A stretch of DNA of 64,000 bases from contig JAWUZG010000052.1 of the NCBI GenBank assembly GCA_036785705.1, positions 2,852,001-2,916,000 on the forward strand, written 5' to 3'. The stretch's first letter is position 1, and each line of letters begins with the position of its first letter. The notes below the pieces were generated by a model. That model ran no database searches and had not been told where the DNA came from. It was given only the letters and a program-made list of their open reading frames with translations. The translations under genes and the position numbers were made by a program. This DNA comes from Acanthornis magna (lineage: Eukaryota > Chordata > Aves > Passeriformes > Acanthizidae). Below are positions 48,907-61,174 of the stretch, in pieces.

Positions 48907-49601
48907 GATGAGTGCTTCAGTGTGGATTTCCTTCCCTCCTAACATTTGAGAACAATAAACTTACGCTTAAAGAAATCAAATCTACTCCTTCAAAAATGCT
49001 ACTAATAAAACTCAAGAACATCACAAGCAGGGAAAGCTCAATAACATCTAGACTTTGCAGGTTATTTATCAATTAAGTATGAAAATGAGGACAGAATTAA
49101 GAAAACAGATTTCCTCTTTCATTTTCCTCAGTATAAATTGTAAATGACAAAACTGATGACCAGTACAAGTGACAACAAATTTGGCCCAAGGAGGACTGAT
49201 TAGAAACTCATGCCAATACACTCCTTTCCAGTCTGCCTGCGGATGCAAATCTCTCCTCTAGAGTGCAGAATTCGATTGCACATTCTGCCCTGAGGAGTTC
49301 ACCCAAAACCCATTCTGCAGGGAAAATAGTTCAGCAAAGAGACCTTTAAGCTCAGACATTTTCTTTATCCATGGAATTACTGTTGGCTTCAATTTCTTAT
49401 GTGAAAATGAGGAGTAAAATATTACTAAAGGAAAATACAGCATAATAAATAAATAGAAGATTTTCTTTATCGTATTTTATTGTTAAAATACAAACTACTT
49501 TTTAAAGTTTGTTGCCTTTATAAAAACACCTCTTGCCACAAAGACACATTACAGGTTAGTACACACGTAAGTACGTAGGTAAGTGTTCCGTAAGTGCCTT
49601 T

Positions 49602-49637
49602 CTTATAAAGTAATTACTTCTTATAAAGTAATTACTT
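49602..49637. repeat. 18-base perfect tandem duplication
   Basis: CTTATAAAGTAATTACTT occurs twice in direct succession. Confidence 0.9.
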
Positions 49638-50616
49638 CTATACCCTTTCAATAATGTTAGTCAGGTTGATTTAAATAGAGACATGAAAAAAATATTCAGG
49701 TTGAAAATACTTCAGTCACCTGAAGCAATAATTTTTGGAGACTGCTAGAAAGGAACTTCATCCCAAACTAATTTTTTTATTGATTATTTTTTATAAGAAT
49801 TTAACGTTTTCAGTCCTGTGCTGCCACTTGGAGGCTTGTGGTACTTGCATGGAGAAAAGAGCACCCAGTTAGTTACTCTGAATTAAAACACCCATTCAAC
49901 AAGGAAACATGTAAACTGTATTTGGCTAAATTAACAAGTACTGCAGTGTCTCTACAGAGTGAGGGAAGATAGATCCTGACCTACAAAGCATTTCAATCAA
50001 CAGAGGTCTTTCTATCAACTTAATCCACTTCAGATATGTCTAGTGGTCCATTAAGTCTGTATCAGTGTAACAATGAGTTATTCTCACATCTAAATCTTCT
50101 TGGATTTAACAGGATTTAGGCATATGTTTAAACTCAAGCAAAACCTTAAGTAGTTTTAATATAGGGAAGCTGAAATATGGACCTTTAATGAAGGGAGAAG
50201 CTTATAAACTAGTATGAACACAACTTCTGCATGGAGAATTAATTCCCTGATGCTATGGGTAGCTTAAATGTGATACAGAACAAATCCCAGTTTGGAATGA
50301 GCTCTTATTGTGTTCTGTTTTCCTGTGTTTATTTTAATAACTGGGAAGTTCTCTTGGAAAGAGAAAGATCTTCTGATTTCCACTTAGAAACTTGCCTAAT
50401 CCAGGTGCATCATAATATCCTACTGCTTTCTGTTCACTATTACCATGTTTTTAAAATTCTTCTTGCAGACAGACTACCCTATACTTATTGGTAAACTGGA
50501 ACATTGATTGTAATGTCCATGCCTGTTATCTTTGGTAATGAATAGTTTCAAATGAAACCCCACATGTAAAAACATTGCATTTAATACAAGAATTTCAGTA
50601 TGCCAATGGGTTATTT

Positions 50617-50636
50617 AAAAAAAAAAAAAAAAAAAA
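50617..50636. repeat. poly-A run
   Basis: Twenty A residues; no retroposed sequence recognised upstream. Confidence 0.9.
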
Positions 50637-51314
50637 GTTTTGTCATTTGCTGGTTGTTTGTGGTTTTTCTAAGGAGTTAATATATTTTTAATTTCACCTT
50701 CCCCAGTGCATTAGGATAAAAATGTTTCAAACTTTCTCTCTTTGCTGTCACTAAACAAAGAAATAGCACTGCACTATTTACACTTTCCTTGCATTTCTTT
50801 GCTTTCTGGGCCATCTGTTGCAGTGAAGGTTGCAAGTACATTTTTCTGTGATGAGCAGGATGACCACCAAGACTCATCAACAGATTAATGTTGAAGCCAG
50901 GATGGCACAGAGCTTACACAGTTCCAGAAGATTTTGATAACATACAATGAGTCTGACCTTTGGTGCAATGGAGAGGAAACTTCATCATAAGCACCGTCTT
51001 GCTCAATTCAACAGTATAGAAAAGCTTTAAACAGCAGCTGTAATCTCCACCAGAAAACCAGTGTTTTATAGAAAGGTTGCACCATTTCATCTGGACAATG
51101 TAAGGAATATGTTTATTTTTAATTTCAGTTATCTAAATCACAATGAAACCACCTAAAATATGTCTCCATATTTCATTTGGAATTAAACAGAACAATCATC
51201 AAAGTTAATTGTATTTTTGAAGGTAGTCCAGCAGCAACTTCACGCTAACTAAATATTCACAAAGCTTTAAATTTAATCTTTTCTGATTTTGAGATATGGA
51301 CATTTAAAGTAAGT

Positions 51315-52298
51315 TGTGTTGGTCAGCCTGGCAAATGAAAATTTTTTCTACAATTTAAGAGCAGGGAAGAACAGAGTAAATACAACATCGAATTCAATAT
51401 CAAAACATCTACGCTCACAAAGGAGACAAAGCCTTTTGGCTGGCCAGGTAGGGGAACAAGAGATTGCAAGATTTGATAACGCGACACTCACTCGCTCGCC
51501 GGGCTCAGAGCAGAGAGGAGTAGAAAAAGGGCTGTCTGCTTTTTTTGGCTGCGACTGCAGGAAGAGAAGCCCAGCTCTGCACTAGCTTTTCTCTACCTGG
51601 TGGGTGAGTTCTTGGGGCACGGGACTCCAATCCTCTCTTCCCCTCCAGGAGGGTGCATCTCCCAGCTGCACTGCAGCGGAACGGGACCCCCGCCTGCTGA
51701 CGCCCTGCGCCCTGCCTGCCACCACCCCGTGCCCTGCCTGCTGCCACCCCGCACCCTGCCTGCCCCAACTGCGGAGTTTCCTGCCGCCTCCTCTGTTGTC
51801 TGGCCCAGGTGGGCTGACCCGGCCGCTCCATCTCCCGGCTCTGGGCTCTCTGCTGCGCCCCCCGTCCATCTGCGCTCCACCCTGCTCCAGCCCGTCTGCC
51901 ATTATGCGCGACACGGATCCAACCTCGCGCCACAGCGCCATCTGCAGCTTCCCGGGAGTCATCGCACCTGCCCTGCTGGTCTAGGAGCCCAACAACGCCC
52001 CTGCTGGCTGTGACCGTGACTGCACCAAACGGGAAAGTGCCTGGCAGCCCAGAGACACCTGCCACCGAGTTTTTTGGTTTTGTTTATTGTTTTTTTAATC
52101 TTGTTTACTGTTTTTGTTACTGATTGTTTACCTCATTCTAGATACTAGTAAAAAAACTCTTATTCCTTTACCCATACCTTTGCCTGAGAGCCCTTGATTC
52201 TAAAGTTATAATAATTCCGAGGGATGGGGGTTCACATTTTCTGTTCTAAGGAAGGTTCCCACATTCCTTAGCAGAGACCTGTCTATCAAACCAAGACT
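51315..52298 (+). mobile_element. probable ERVL-type solo LTR with GC-rich middle
   Basis: The 5' side TGTGTTGGTCAGCCTGGC resembles the start of the LTR at 33919. The 3' side, from the T-rich block (52070-52130) through 'CCTTTGCCTGAGAGCCCTTG', 'TTATAATAATTC', 'TTCCTTAGCAGAGACCTGTC' and 'ATCAAACCAAGAC', I recognise as a songbird ERVL LTR end. The middle (51640-51980) is GC-rich, with repeated CCTGCC/CACCCCG units. Frames of up to 186 codons on both strands are by-products of this composition. No target-site duplication was found, so the 5' edge is approximate. Confidence 0.72.
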
Positions 52299-55200
52299 TA
52301 TGGTCTGATGCCATTGCAGCTGTCACTAAGTAATTTCAATGTATGTTGGGCTGGCACACTAGGAAAGGAAAAAAAATTAGGAATACTGAAAAAATCATGT
52401 CTGATTAAGCATTATAGGACTGGCACCCAACAGCAAGCAGTGGTTCCACACAGGACCACATCATTTGGTAATAATTCAGTGCCTAAGGGTAGGAATCCCA
52501 GCGCACTCAGATGTGTTGGTAGTGCCCTTGCCACAAATGCCAAATTTACCCTGAGTCATAGCAAGGAGGTCCCCAAGGAGTCCCAATTCTTCAAGTCTGT
52601 GCTCAGATCTTGCCTAATCCACTGGAGAAACATTGAGTTCAGCACAAAACACATCAGTCATGGTTATTTTAATTCGAAAGTGCACAGTGAGGAAAAGTGG
52701 TGTTACCGCTGAACTTGATTTGCATAATATATACTTGTTAGAGTGGACCTGTCAAGATGGCCAGGTCCAGAAGCAGCAGATTCCCCCTGTTCTGAGTTCA
52801 GCAGCCATTTGTCAGCAAATCTGGTAGTCTGCTGCCCGGATCATCACTGCTGGTAGTTAGGGCTGCAGTTCCTATCCAAGAAATGAGAGACATGGGCTCA
52901 ATTTCCTCATGAGACAGAGTGGGATTAAAGCTGCATTTCTTCAGGTGAACGCCCAGGTCACTTGACTAACAAGCTTGCAATGGAAGAATGAGCTGAAAGG
53001 GAACTCTAGATGATTTCAGTGGAAGATGGGAGGCTCTTGAGCAGTGAATGCAAAGTCATAAACCAAAGATCCAAAGAGGTGTAGAAGAAAATGAGGGAAA
53101 TCTTGGATTTTGCTTTGCACTGATTTATTTGTGCACTTTGCATTTAATTGTGGTGAGGTAAGATGTCTGATATTAGAAATAGAAATCAAATGCATTAGAC
53201 AGAGTCAAATCTGTTCAGTCTTACTCCAAAATTTGACTCTCTTGAAGTTATTAAGAACTTTATGAAAGAGGATCTGTAGTGGCTTTTTCCTTCTCTTTTT
53301 TTCCATTTCTTTACTTTCCATAAGCAGGAACTGGATAATGGTGAAAACACATTCTATAAAGTGGAGATGTTAAAGGCCACTAACAGATCAGCCTTGTCTC
53401 CTTACTTGAATGTTCACTCCCACTCATCTTATAATCACAGAGCACATGAATTACTGTTGGAAAAGTTTATTACTGTAGAAGGCAATGAAACTTGCAAGCT
53501 GTTTGCTAAGATTCCTAGACAAAAAAAGGACTCAAGTGACTGTCATTTGGACTCTGCCACAAGAAAAGGCCAAACCTTTGTCTTTTGGATTATGTATCTG
53601 ATTATGACATCGGTATTTATGAACCTGAACTTACTGATTATAAAATTGCAAAATTTATTTACATTTTTAATGAGAAATCTTAATGAGAAATTGTGTCTCA
53701 TTCTTATTTAATTTCTATGCAATTTACAAATTCTTTCTTCCTGCTGAATAACATTAAATCTTATTTCAAATAAAAATACCCTTGACTGGGGCAGTAGGTT
53801 TTTACTTACACTGGGTTAGAGTTGGTGTGTTCCTTATGCTAAAATCATCACGCAAAAAAAAAAAGGAAGCAGTCAACTTTTCACTCTTCTAAGTTCTATT
53901 ATATTTCTAGGAGTTTTATTTGCTTCACTGAAAGTGCAGCTGATTCAGGAAGAGATGTTTTTGCAGGAGTTCAGAGATCAGAGCCGTTTGTTTGGCTGTG
54001 TCAAGCTTTTCTTCCAGAACACTTGGGCTCTGTAACCATTTATTGGAGATGTTTTACACAATGAAAGCATAACTGTTAACAGGAAAAAAAACACAGTAAG
54101 GAGATAAGTTTATTATCAGATTAGGCAATAGAATACAGACATTCACTGTTGGAAAATAATATTGCAAAAACACATAACAAAACCTACTGTCTGGAGAGTC
54201 ATCTGTTTCTTGCCAAATTATTATTTAGTTCTGTTTTCAAGGTTTATATAAGCGTTAGTGGATCAGTATCTGTATATCCTTTCTCTATGCATTCCTGCAG
54301 CTTGTTTACCAGGACATGTAGTGGGTTGTGTTCCAGCAATGACAGCCCAGACAAGGAGAAGAGTCTTGGAACACTCCTGTAGTCTTTCAGCTCAGGCTAT
54401 TTCTAGTTGGGGTGATTTTCACACTTCACAAAGACATCCCAGAAGTCACGAGCCCTCAGGAACCCAATTCGTTTAAGAAACTGAGTAAGGTTTCAATCTA
54501 AGATACTGTCACACACATGAAGGATCTTCTTAATTTCACCTTCAAAACCACTTCTGCTCAAGTTAAAACGGGGTAAGAGGGGAGGAAAGAATCTTTTTTT
54601 TTTGTTCTGACTTCATTTGCCCCCCCTGGCTCTGTCCTGGCAACACAATCAGGCTTTCAGTAAGGTCTCAGTTCCATTTCACTGTAGGAGTCAAGGACTG
54701 AAAACAAAGACCAGACTAACTTTTCTCCTTTGCTTGTCTGTTGCAGATCTGTGCCATAATACAATAACCAGGAAGAAGAAGATCTACCACCTTTATTTTC
54801 ATCTTTCTATAAAAAAAAAAAATCTTAACTGTTACAGAGTACCAAATTAACTTCAGAGTAGTGTAAGACAAATTTTTGGATACCACTTTCCTAACACTTC
54901 TGTTCTCATAGTCTTTGTAGACATATAGTATTCTGAAAATAATATATTTGATATTAAAATACAATATAAATATATATAACATAGAAGAGGTAGGCCATGA
55001 TTTGAGGGAGCTAATATGCTATATATCCTTCACAGAACACAGCATAACAATCAGTTACAAAAGTGAGTTGGGAAGAGAGGAAAGGAAGAATCTTCCAGCT
55101 TCAGTAATCTTCAAACAAAGACAAAAATATCTGTAAATCTTCAAACCTGTAAAAACAGTAATCTACTATTCTAGTCATTAATCAGATAAAACATTATCAC

Positions 55201-56132
55201 TGAAACTTATGTCCAGCTTCCTTTCCTCTAGACATTTGTTATGTCTTCACAACACAGTAAGTACATTCTAAATACATTAAACTGAGTTATGTTAAACTAA
55301 ATAAAATAAATCTAAGCTTATTTGATAGGCTTTATCAGCACTGCAGGGGACATTCACAGAGCTGTTCAGGTCCCATATTCAGCCATTAACAAAATTATTC
55401 CATATAAGTACTCACTCACTTTTGAAAGGAGATATGAAACATTTGAATCAATATACTTTAAAAATGCCCACAGGTATTCTGTAAACATATTAAACAAGGC
55501 AAAGCCTGATGGTTTACTTTCTTAGAGTCTTAGCATTTCATGATACAGTTATCTTACTTTGAAGAATAAAGTAGGAAAAAACAGACTGACTGTGGACTAT
55601 TTAATGGTTGTGGCAATGCATGCAAATGGAAATGGCAACATCTGAGTGGTCAACGGATAGATCTTACTTACTTGATCCCTTTTCTGTATCCCTTCCACAC
55701 TGCAGGACTGCTTACGTTGTAACTCCAAAGTCCACACATGGATCATGAAGAGCTGCAAGAGCGCAGCAAACTGCAGGTGCTGTGCAGCCTCAGTTTCAGG
55801 TATGTGAGTAATTCCCAACAAAAGCCTCTAGAAATATTCTGAGAGTTAACCTTTAATGAAAAATTCCTTAACACTGATAAAAGAATCAGAGGGGATATAA
55901 TAAGCAGAGAATGAGCATTTCAGGAAGTCTTAGGATTATACAGGAAGGTGACCTTCTTCTCAGGTGCATATTTTTGCAGAGTGAAGACTCCCTGCAAGTC
56001 ATATCTACTTCTTTAGGCTTTTAATCCCTTGTTTTCATGTGCAACCATAACACAAAAATTTATTAATGCTCAACCATGTGTTCAGGCACACTTAGCTATT
56101 CTGGAAGGGTAACAACTATATACACAGCTCAC

Positions 56133-56229
56133 CTGAAAATGTGTTTGACAGTCACATTCTCCTGTTCGACCCCTTTCTGCTATTTTAGACCCTGATGGAT
56201 TTTCATCTGGATTCTCCAGCTGGTAAGGA
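56133..56229 (-). other. candidate exon, unknown gene
   Basis: On the minus strand a strong pyrimidine tract ending CATTGGTTTCCTCAG precedes a 97-base segment that ends at CAG|GTGAGC, a near-ideal donor. Only one frame is open; it starts after one base and ends on a codon boundary. The peptide includes 'YQLENPDENPSGSKIAERG' followed by a Cys-x-Cys. I do not recognise the protein. Chance splice-like signals are common in AT-rich DNA, and a class I pol relic lies about 1.6 kb upstream on the same strand, so a retroviral origin is an alternative. Confidence 0.35.
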
Positions 56230-56651
56230 CTGAGGAAACCAATGAAAAGGGAGAAAAATTTAAAAAGCAAACTTGGTTATAAAGGTCAAAATCATAATTA
56301 GTTAATTTTTTCTCATCATAAAATAACATTGAAAAGATCTTAGAAAAGAGATATTTTTAATTTTTACCCAAGTATAATTAAGGTGTAATAAACACTAGTG
56401 TTATATGGATTCTTTGCTGTCACAGCAACTTTGGTGTAAACCTTTGGTAAAGAGATTGAAGAAACAAGAGTAATCATGGTACACTTGGAAGTTGCTGTGG
56501 TGTTTATTTCTTCCTTGATGAACAGCTGCTATAGCACTTTTCACCATTAAAATTGTTTAGTTAGTCTCTTAAATGTGGAAAACAATTTCTGCAGGGAATT
56601 AATTGCCTCTCTAAAAGCTTTAATGATTTTTTTTCTTATTTTCCATTTCAG

Positions 56652-56721
56652 AAATACTTTCGCCAGCTATACATGGAAGAGCAATTCTTACAGTGTCAAA
56701 ATTATGCATTGACAATGACAG
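56652..56721 (+). other. candidate exon, unknown gene
   Basis: A T-rich tract ending CCATTTCAG precedes a 70-base segment that ends at ACAG|GTAACT. Two frames are open, so coding support is weak. One of them, 'PAIHGRAILTVSKLCIDND', ends in a phase compatible with the candidate at 61124. Confidence 0.2.
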
Positions 56722-57839
56722 GTAACTAAAATTTTGCTTATACAGCAGGATGAACTTTATTGCAATAGTTCAAATTCCTGTTTAAAGCATGCCTCTCACT
56801 GCAGGCAGGAGAGTAATCAAGACAAGACTCGGAGGAGAAATCAAACCCTGCCATATTGTTGAAGAAATGTACCCTCCTGAAGAGAAAGGACAGGATGATC
56901 AGCACAGATTTTGCTATGAGATAAACCCATGAACAATTCATTTGCTGTGTGCTGTGTGTTGATGGATATCTCAAAATCTAATATCCTTAGACAAATGCTT
57001 AGACTAAAATGTTAGGGTGTGCTTTTCTGGATCAAATGGTATCATAAAGCTCTGACCAGCTTTATTCTAGCAGAAACTTCTGTCTCATGCTTGAAAAAGT
57101 GTAATGATAAACACTCCTTCCATTTAGCACAGTTCTTGGCAAGTTCACAGCGGTCCTGAAGGTCTTTTTTTTAATTATCTGAGATGCAGCTAACATTTCC
57201 CAAGGAACCAAGGTGGAAGAAACACCTGACAAGAAAACAAAAACACAGATAAACCCAAGTTCATATTTTGTTCCATAGTTATTTTTATTACAGTAATGTA
57301 GAAGCTCAGTACCAACGTTAGGTATTATGAATCTCTTGTGAAAAGTATTGTTCAAATGTATGTCCTATTCCTGAATGCTTTAGAGATACATACCAAAAAT
57401 ATCAAGGTGGATGCAGGCAGGAGGACATTTTTGAAGAAAATATTCATTCCCTGGTAGAAGAAGTAGTGTCCTTCAAATGCCACCAGTATAATTACAAAAT
57501 AGTCAGTGATTTTGTAGGTATTCTATCAAATAAATTACTTTATAAAAAATTCAACATAAGCAAATAACTAGCATTGCAATGCCACTCCCCTCAAGCATGA
57601 TAGAAACTAGAAATAAATTTTTTTCTTTTTTTTTTTAAGAACTAATAAACTGAAGCTGAGAAATAGCATTATTGAAAAAAAAATGAGACATCAATTCAAA
57701 CTTAAACAGCAAATTAGATCAACAGGAATAAACCTATTAAGGGATCCCTGCAAGAACAGGTCTGCTGTCCACCGTTAGACTACAGACTGTAGTTGAAAGC
57801 ACTCAAACTTCTTGGAATAAAAGCTATGGGCTGTATGTA

Positions 57840-58500
57840 TTCTTAGTGATTTGAGTAGTTGATTGATTATAATTGCTGTAAAATGTTCGACTCAATAGAG
57901 AGCCCCATGTCTAGGTCTAATTTCTTTCAAAAATCCCCTTACTACTGCACCTGTGTGAGCTTTTCTTGTCAGAAAGGCTGCATTGAAAGGGAAGTAGACC
58001 CATGGTCGCCTCCCCTAAATCTTAACTCAGCCTGATACTTACAAACTTTCAACAAGTCAGGCAGGTAGCGATAATTTTTTTTTTTTGAACAGGTAAATTT
58101 CTGGTGCTTCCCACACTTTTTGTACCTCATAAGCATTTAGTTTATATTTGGACCCCACAATCTTGTAATTAAACCACAGCAACTATATATTTATTTGGAA
58201 ATACTGTTTTCCCTCCAATTGTCAACATTTCATCATTTTCTTGGTTTGCTTCCCATGTTTTCCAGTGTTCTTTTTCTTCTTTGGAACAGACACATACCAG
58301 GTTTTGGAGTCTGTTAAATTTGGCCATTTGCTTTGGCCTGTTGCTGGAATTGCAACCATGCATTCTCTCAGAGGTTGTCAGGCTGCAGCCTTTGCAGCTG
58401 CACCAACTAATTCATTCCCTTTACTAATTTCTGTAGTGCCCTTGGCATGAACTGGGCATGACAGTGATTTCTTTAGGTATTTGGGTTGATTCTAGCAAGT
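57840..58500 (-). pseudogene. class I (gammaretrovirus-like) pol relic
   Basis: Reading minus-strand frames in order gives the RNase H end, linker, zinc finger and integrase core of a gammaretrovirus-like pol, broken by many indels. Near 58500-58455: 'LLESTQIPKEITV'. Near 58440-58380: 'KGTTEISKGNELVGAAAK'. At 58363-58170: a linker with 'HWKTWEANQEN' and 'GGKTVFPNKYI'. At 58063-58052: the integrase zinc C-x2-C as CLTC. At about 57980-57910: 'RKAHTGAVVRGFLKEIRPR'. At about 57888-57845: 'EHFTAIIINQLLKSL'. Order and spacing agree with the family. The relic may extend upstream to about 58910, but no reverse transcriptase motif was identified. No LTR belonging to it was found. It is inactive and old. 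Confidence 0.75.
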
Positions 58501-58958
58501 TATATATTTCTTTTTCCATTTAATACTTTCTTGCCTGATGGCATGAAAAACGCTTATTCTTTCCATAACATTCCAATGGCATGACATACCCCAAAGACCT
58601 AGAGCACAAAAATTATTGTCTGTTAAAAATCTAAAATGAGATAAGTTCAAAAGGTACATTTGCAAGAGCTGGCAGGGAAGATTTAAATCTAGTGGAAAAT
58701 TATTTTAAATTTAACTTAGTGGAGCAATTCTGGGTTCAGAGTATACTTTTTGCTACAGTTTTCATGTAGTATTTTGCAATTGGTTCCCTACAGTTTAACA
58801 TGTATCCAGAATTTCAACATACTTAGTACACTAATGAAAAAAAACCTCTTGATATTCCTCTGAAAAAAGGAACAACTTGTATTCATCAACACAGTCATGT
58901 TGAAAAGAGAGAGATGCAGAGCAATACACAATTTACTTTTTAAGTGATCCAAACATAC

Positions 58959-59021
58959 CTTCAGGGATGTGTAAGATATCCTCAGATTTCCATTATCATC
59001 AACAGAGATATCAGAACAGTC
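58959..59021 (-). other. candidate exon, 21 codons
   Basis: The acceptor side is TTCTGTTCACCTCTAGATTCTAG and the donor is AAG|GTATGT on the minus strand. The 63-base segment is open in a single frame, in phase 0 at both ends, and reads 'DCSDISVDDNGNLRISYTSL' then Lys. I do not recognise the protein. The segment lies about 460 bases upstream of the pol relic's RNase H end, where the start of RNase H or the end of RT would fall, so a viral origin must be considered. Confidence 0.28.
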
Positions 59022-61123
59022 CTAGAATCTAGAGGTGAACAGAAACAAGTATGACTCTATTTCTTATCTATAAGTACATTCAATGACATAGATAACTTTA
59101 GAAATTTTAGAGAGTCTAGGATGCTCCAACAGGTTGGCAAATACAGTGTTGGACTTCTGGAAGACCTATATTCCTTCTGATGTGGCAGCTGGATAGGAGG
59201 TAAGAAGTCCCAGAGTATCTATAGTGTAATAGGCACCTGTGTTTAGGCAACTGAATCCTACTCTGGATTTCTACTTTTGGGAGTTAGATTGCTCTTAAAT
59301 TTCTGCTGATTGCAGTAATAGGTGGGAGTCTGATTATTGAGCTGAATGACACATCTGAGGTGTTTGCTGAAGTGGAATCAGAAGCTCTCAAAGTCAAACA
59401 GAAGGCTAATGAAAAAATCTCCCTTGATTTTCTTTTCCTTATGTTTCTTTCCACCTTCAGCTGGACAAGGGTGTTCATTTAACAAATTCAAATTTCCAGA
59501 GTTACAAGCAAAGATATAGAATCAGTTCAGGAGAATTATTTCATCACAATTACATGCTGTGCAGCCATTTGTGAAAGTGCAAGGTCAGCTTAAAAGGAAA
59601 TTGATATGTCACCATCTCTTGATAGAGGTTCTAATAGAAAGCAAAGGACAAAAGTCAGATTTATGTAAATGCTACGATTATCCTTCCAGCTAAAAAGTGA
59701 AACTGGCACAGCTCTATTTCTATATACAGGGCAAAATACATCCCGTACGCAATAGAGAGAAATCCAGTTAAGGAATGAAAAAAAAATTACAACTTCAGAA
59801 AGAATATATGTGGATTATTCAATTCATACAATTTATACACCAATGGAACAACACATAAAACTGATAATTTCTAGATATCTCAGTGAATCAAAGCAATTAC
59901 ATTCCAGATTATCCTCTTTGCTAATTTCTTCACTGATGCATTGATTTGCTTGTTCCTCCCAACTGATTTTCAGTTTGTCTCTCTGGGTTCCTTTGACTTC
60001 TTTTTTCACCTTTAAAAGCATATTCCTTTATAAGTAGACCAGTGAAACAAAGAGGAATAAATGGCAATATTAATGGTATACACAACATAACTCTGTCTAT
60101 AATACATGTGTACAGCATTGTGCAATTCCTTTTAGCACAAGACCCTGAAAACATTTTTCTCCAGAGAAGTGAAACTCACCCCAGTGTGGAAGAGCAGAGC
60201 AAGGTGTGAAAGTCACTTCAGTTACTACATCATGACACTCACTTTTTCTGTTAGTCTTGCATACTAAGCAAATCTTCTCTATCTGAATGGTGAGGGGCAC
60301 GAGCAACAGCTACTAAAACTTCAGCACATTTGTCTGTAAATTTAATGTAAACCTGCCTTGAGGAAAATGGGTAATCTAGTTCTCTTCCACCCAATCTTAT
60401 GCCAAGAAAAACTATAATGTTATTCTAAGCAGATGTTTGCCTAAATCATTCTTTAAATTATGCAGATTTTGCTACTTTTATTGACATTCCTTAGCTAGTC
60501 TACCAGCAATGTTTTCTTAATGCCCAATTGAAATCACTCTTGCTGAATATTAAGCCTGTTCTTGTCTTGGATGACAGAATAGGGAATACAGTTGTTAAAC
60601 ATGAAAATGTCAATACAAAGCTTGAAGGAACTGTAAATGTTTTGGAACCCAGAGAACAATTTACTAATTTTTGTTTTGTAGCTTATCAAAAAATGGTTGT
60701 CATGTCTGCCTGCAGTCGCTCTTTTCCTGAATTAAATTCCATATCTTTCTATATTTCCTCATTTTTCAAGATCTCTGGTCATGCTCTGTACTTCTGCAAC
60801 ATGGCACACATCTTTTTTGAGGCTGAAGTGCCTCAAGTTCCAAGTTCAAGGGCTTAGTTTTATCAAGTAGTATTAACTAGAGCAGAAGAAATAATCTATG
60901 TGTATTTAAATATAGATACACACTTAATGCAATGCATGGCAGTCATTTAAAATTGACATACACTGTAAGAGAAGATACCTTTCTCTAAAACTGCTGTTTA
61001 ACCAGTGGTCCTCTTCTTTATTCTGTTCCACTAAAAATTTCTACCTAAAAATTTCCAATTCTTCTTGCAAATTCTTAGAAAAAAATAATTGTGTTCTCTT
61101 TTATGTTATCCAAATTATAACAG

Positions 61124-61174
61124 AAAAGCTGAAGCAAAAAAAGTCCCTCCAAAACCAGATGATGTTCTAGCCCA
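61124..61174 (+). other. candidate exon, 17 codons
   Basis: A pyrimidine-rich stretch ending TTATAACAG precedes 51 bases ending CCCA|GTAAGT. The symmetric segment reads 'KAEAKKVPPKPDDVLA', a Lys/Pro-rich composition common in linkers. The gene is not recognised. The A-rich sequence makes Lys codons likely by chance. Confidence 0.28.

Larger units (their letters stand above)
48177..51314. other. unassigned AT-rich DNA
   Basis: About 3.1 kb with no gene recognised. It contains an old tandem duplication of about 105 bases (48701-48906), a perfect 18-base tandem duplication (49602-49637) and a 20-base poly-A run (50617-50636). Confidence 0.5.
52299..57839. other. unassigned AT-rich DNA with exon-like candidates
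   Basis: About 5.5 kb without a proven gene. A 116-codon frame (53361-53711) has no recognisable domain. Exon-like segments at 56133-56229 and 56652-56721 are described separately. Confidence 0.45.

Noticed and set aside
51505..52065. Frames of up to 186 codons on both strands
   Set aside because: All fall in the GC-rich middle of an LTR; several overlap in different frames, which shows composition rather than coding.
55237..55262. 25-base microexon-like segment before GTAAGTAC
   Set aside because: Strong pyrimidine tract but too short for coding evidence, and no neighbours in phase.
60528..60857. 109-codon plus-strand frame with protein-like text
   Set aside because: I could not match it to any family, and the opposite strand has an equally protein-like frame.
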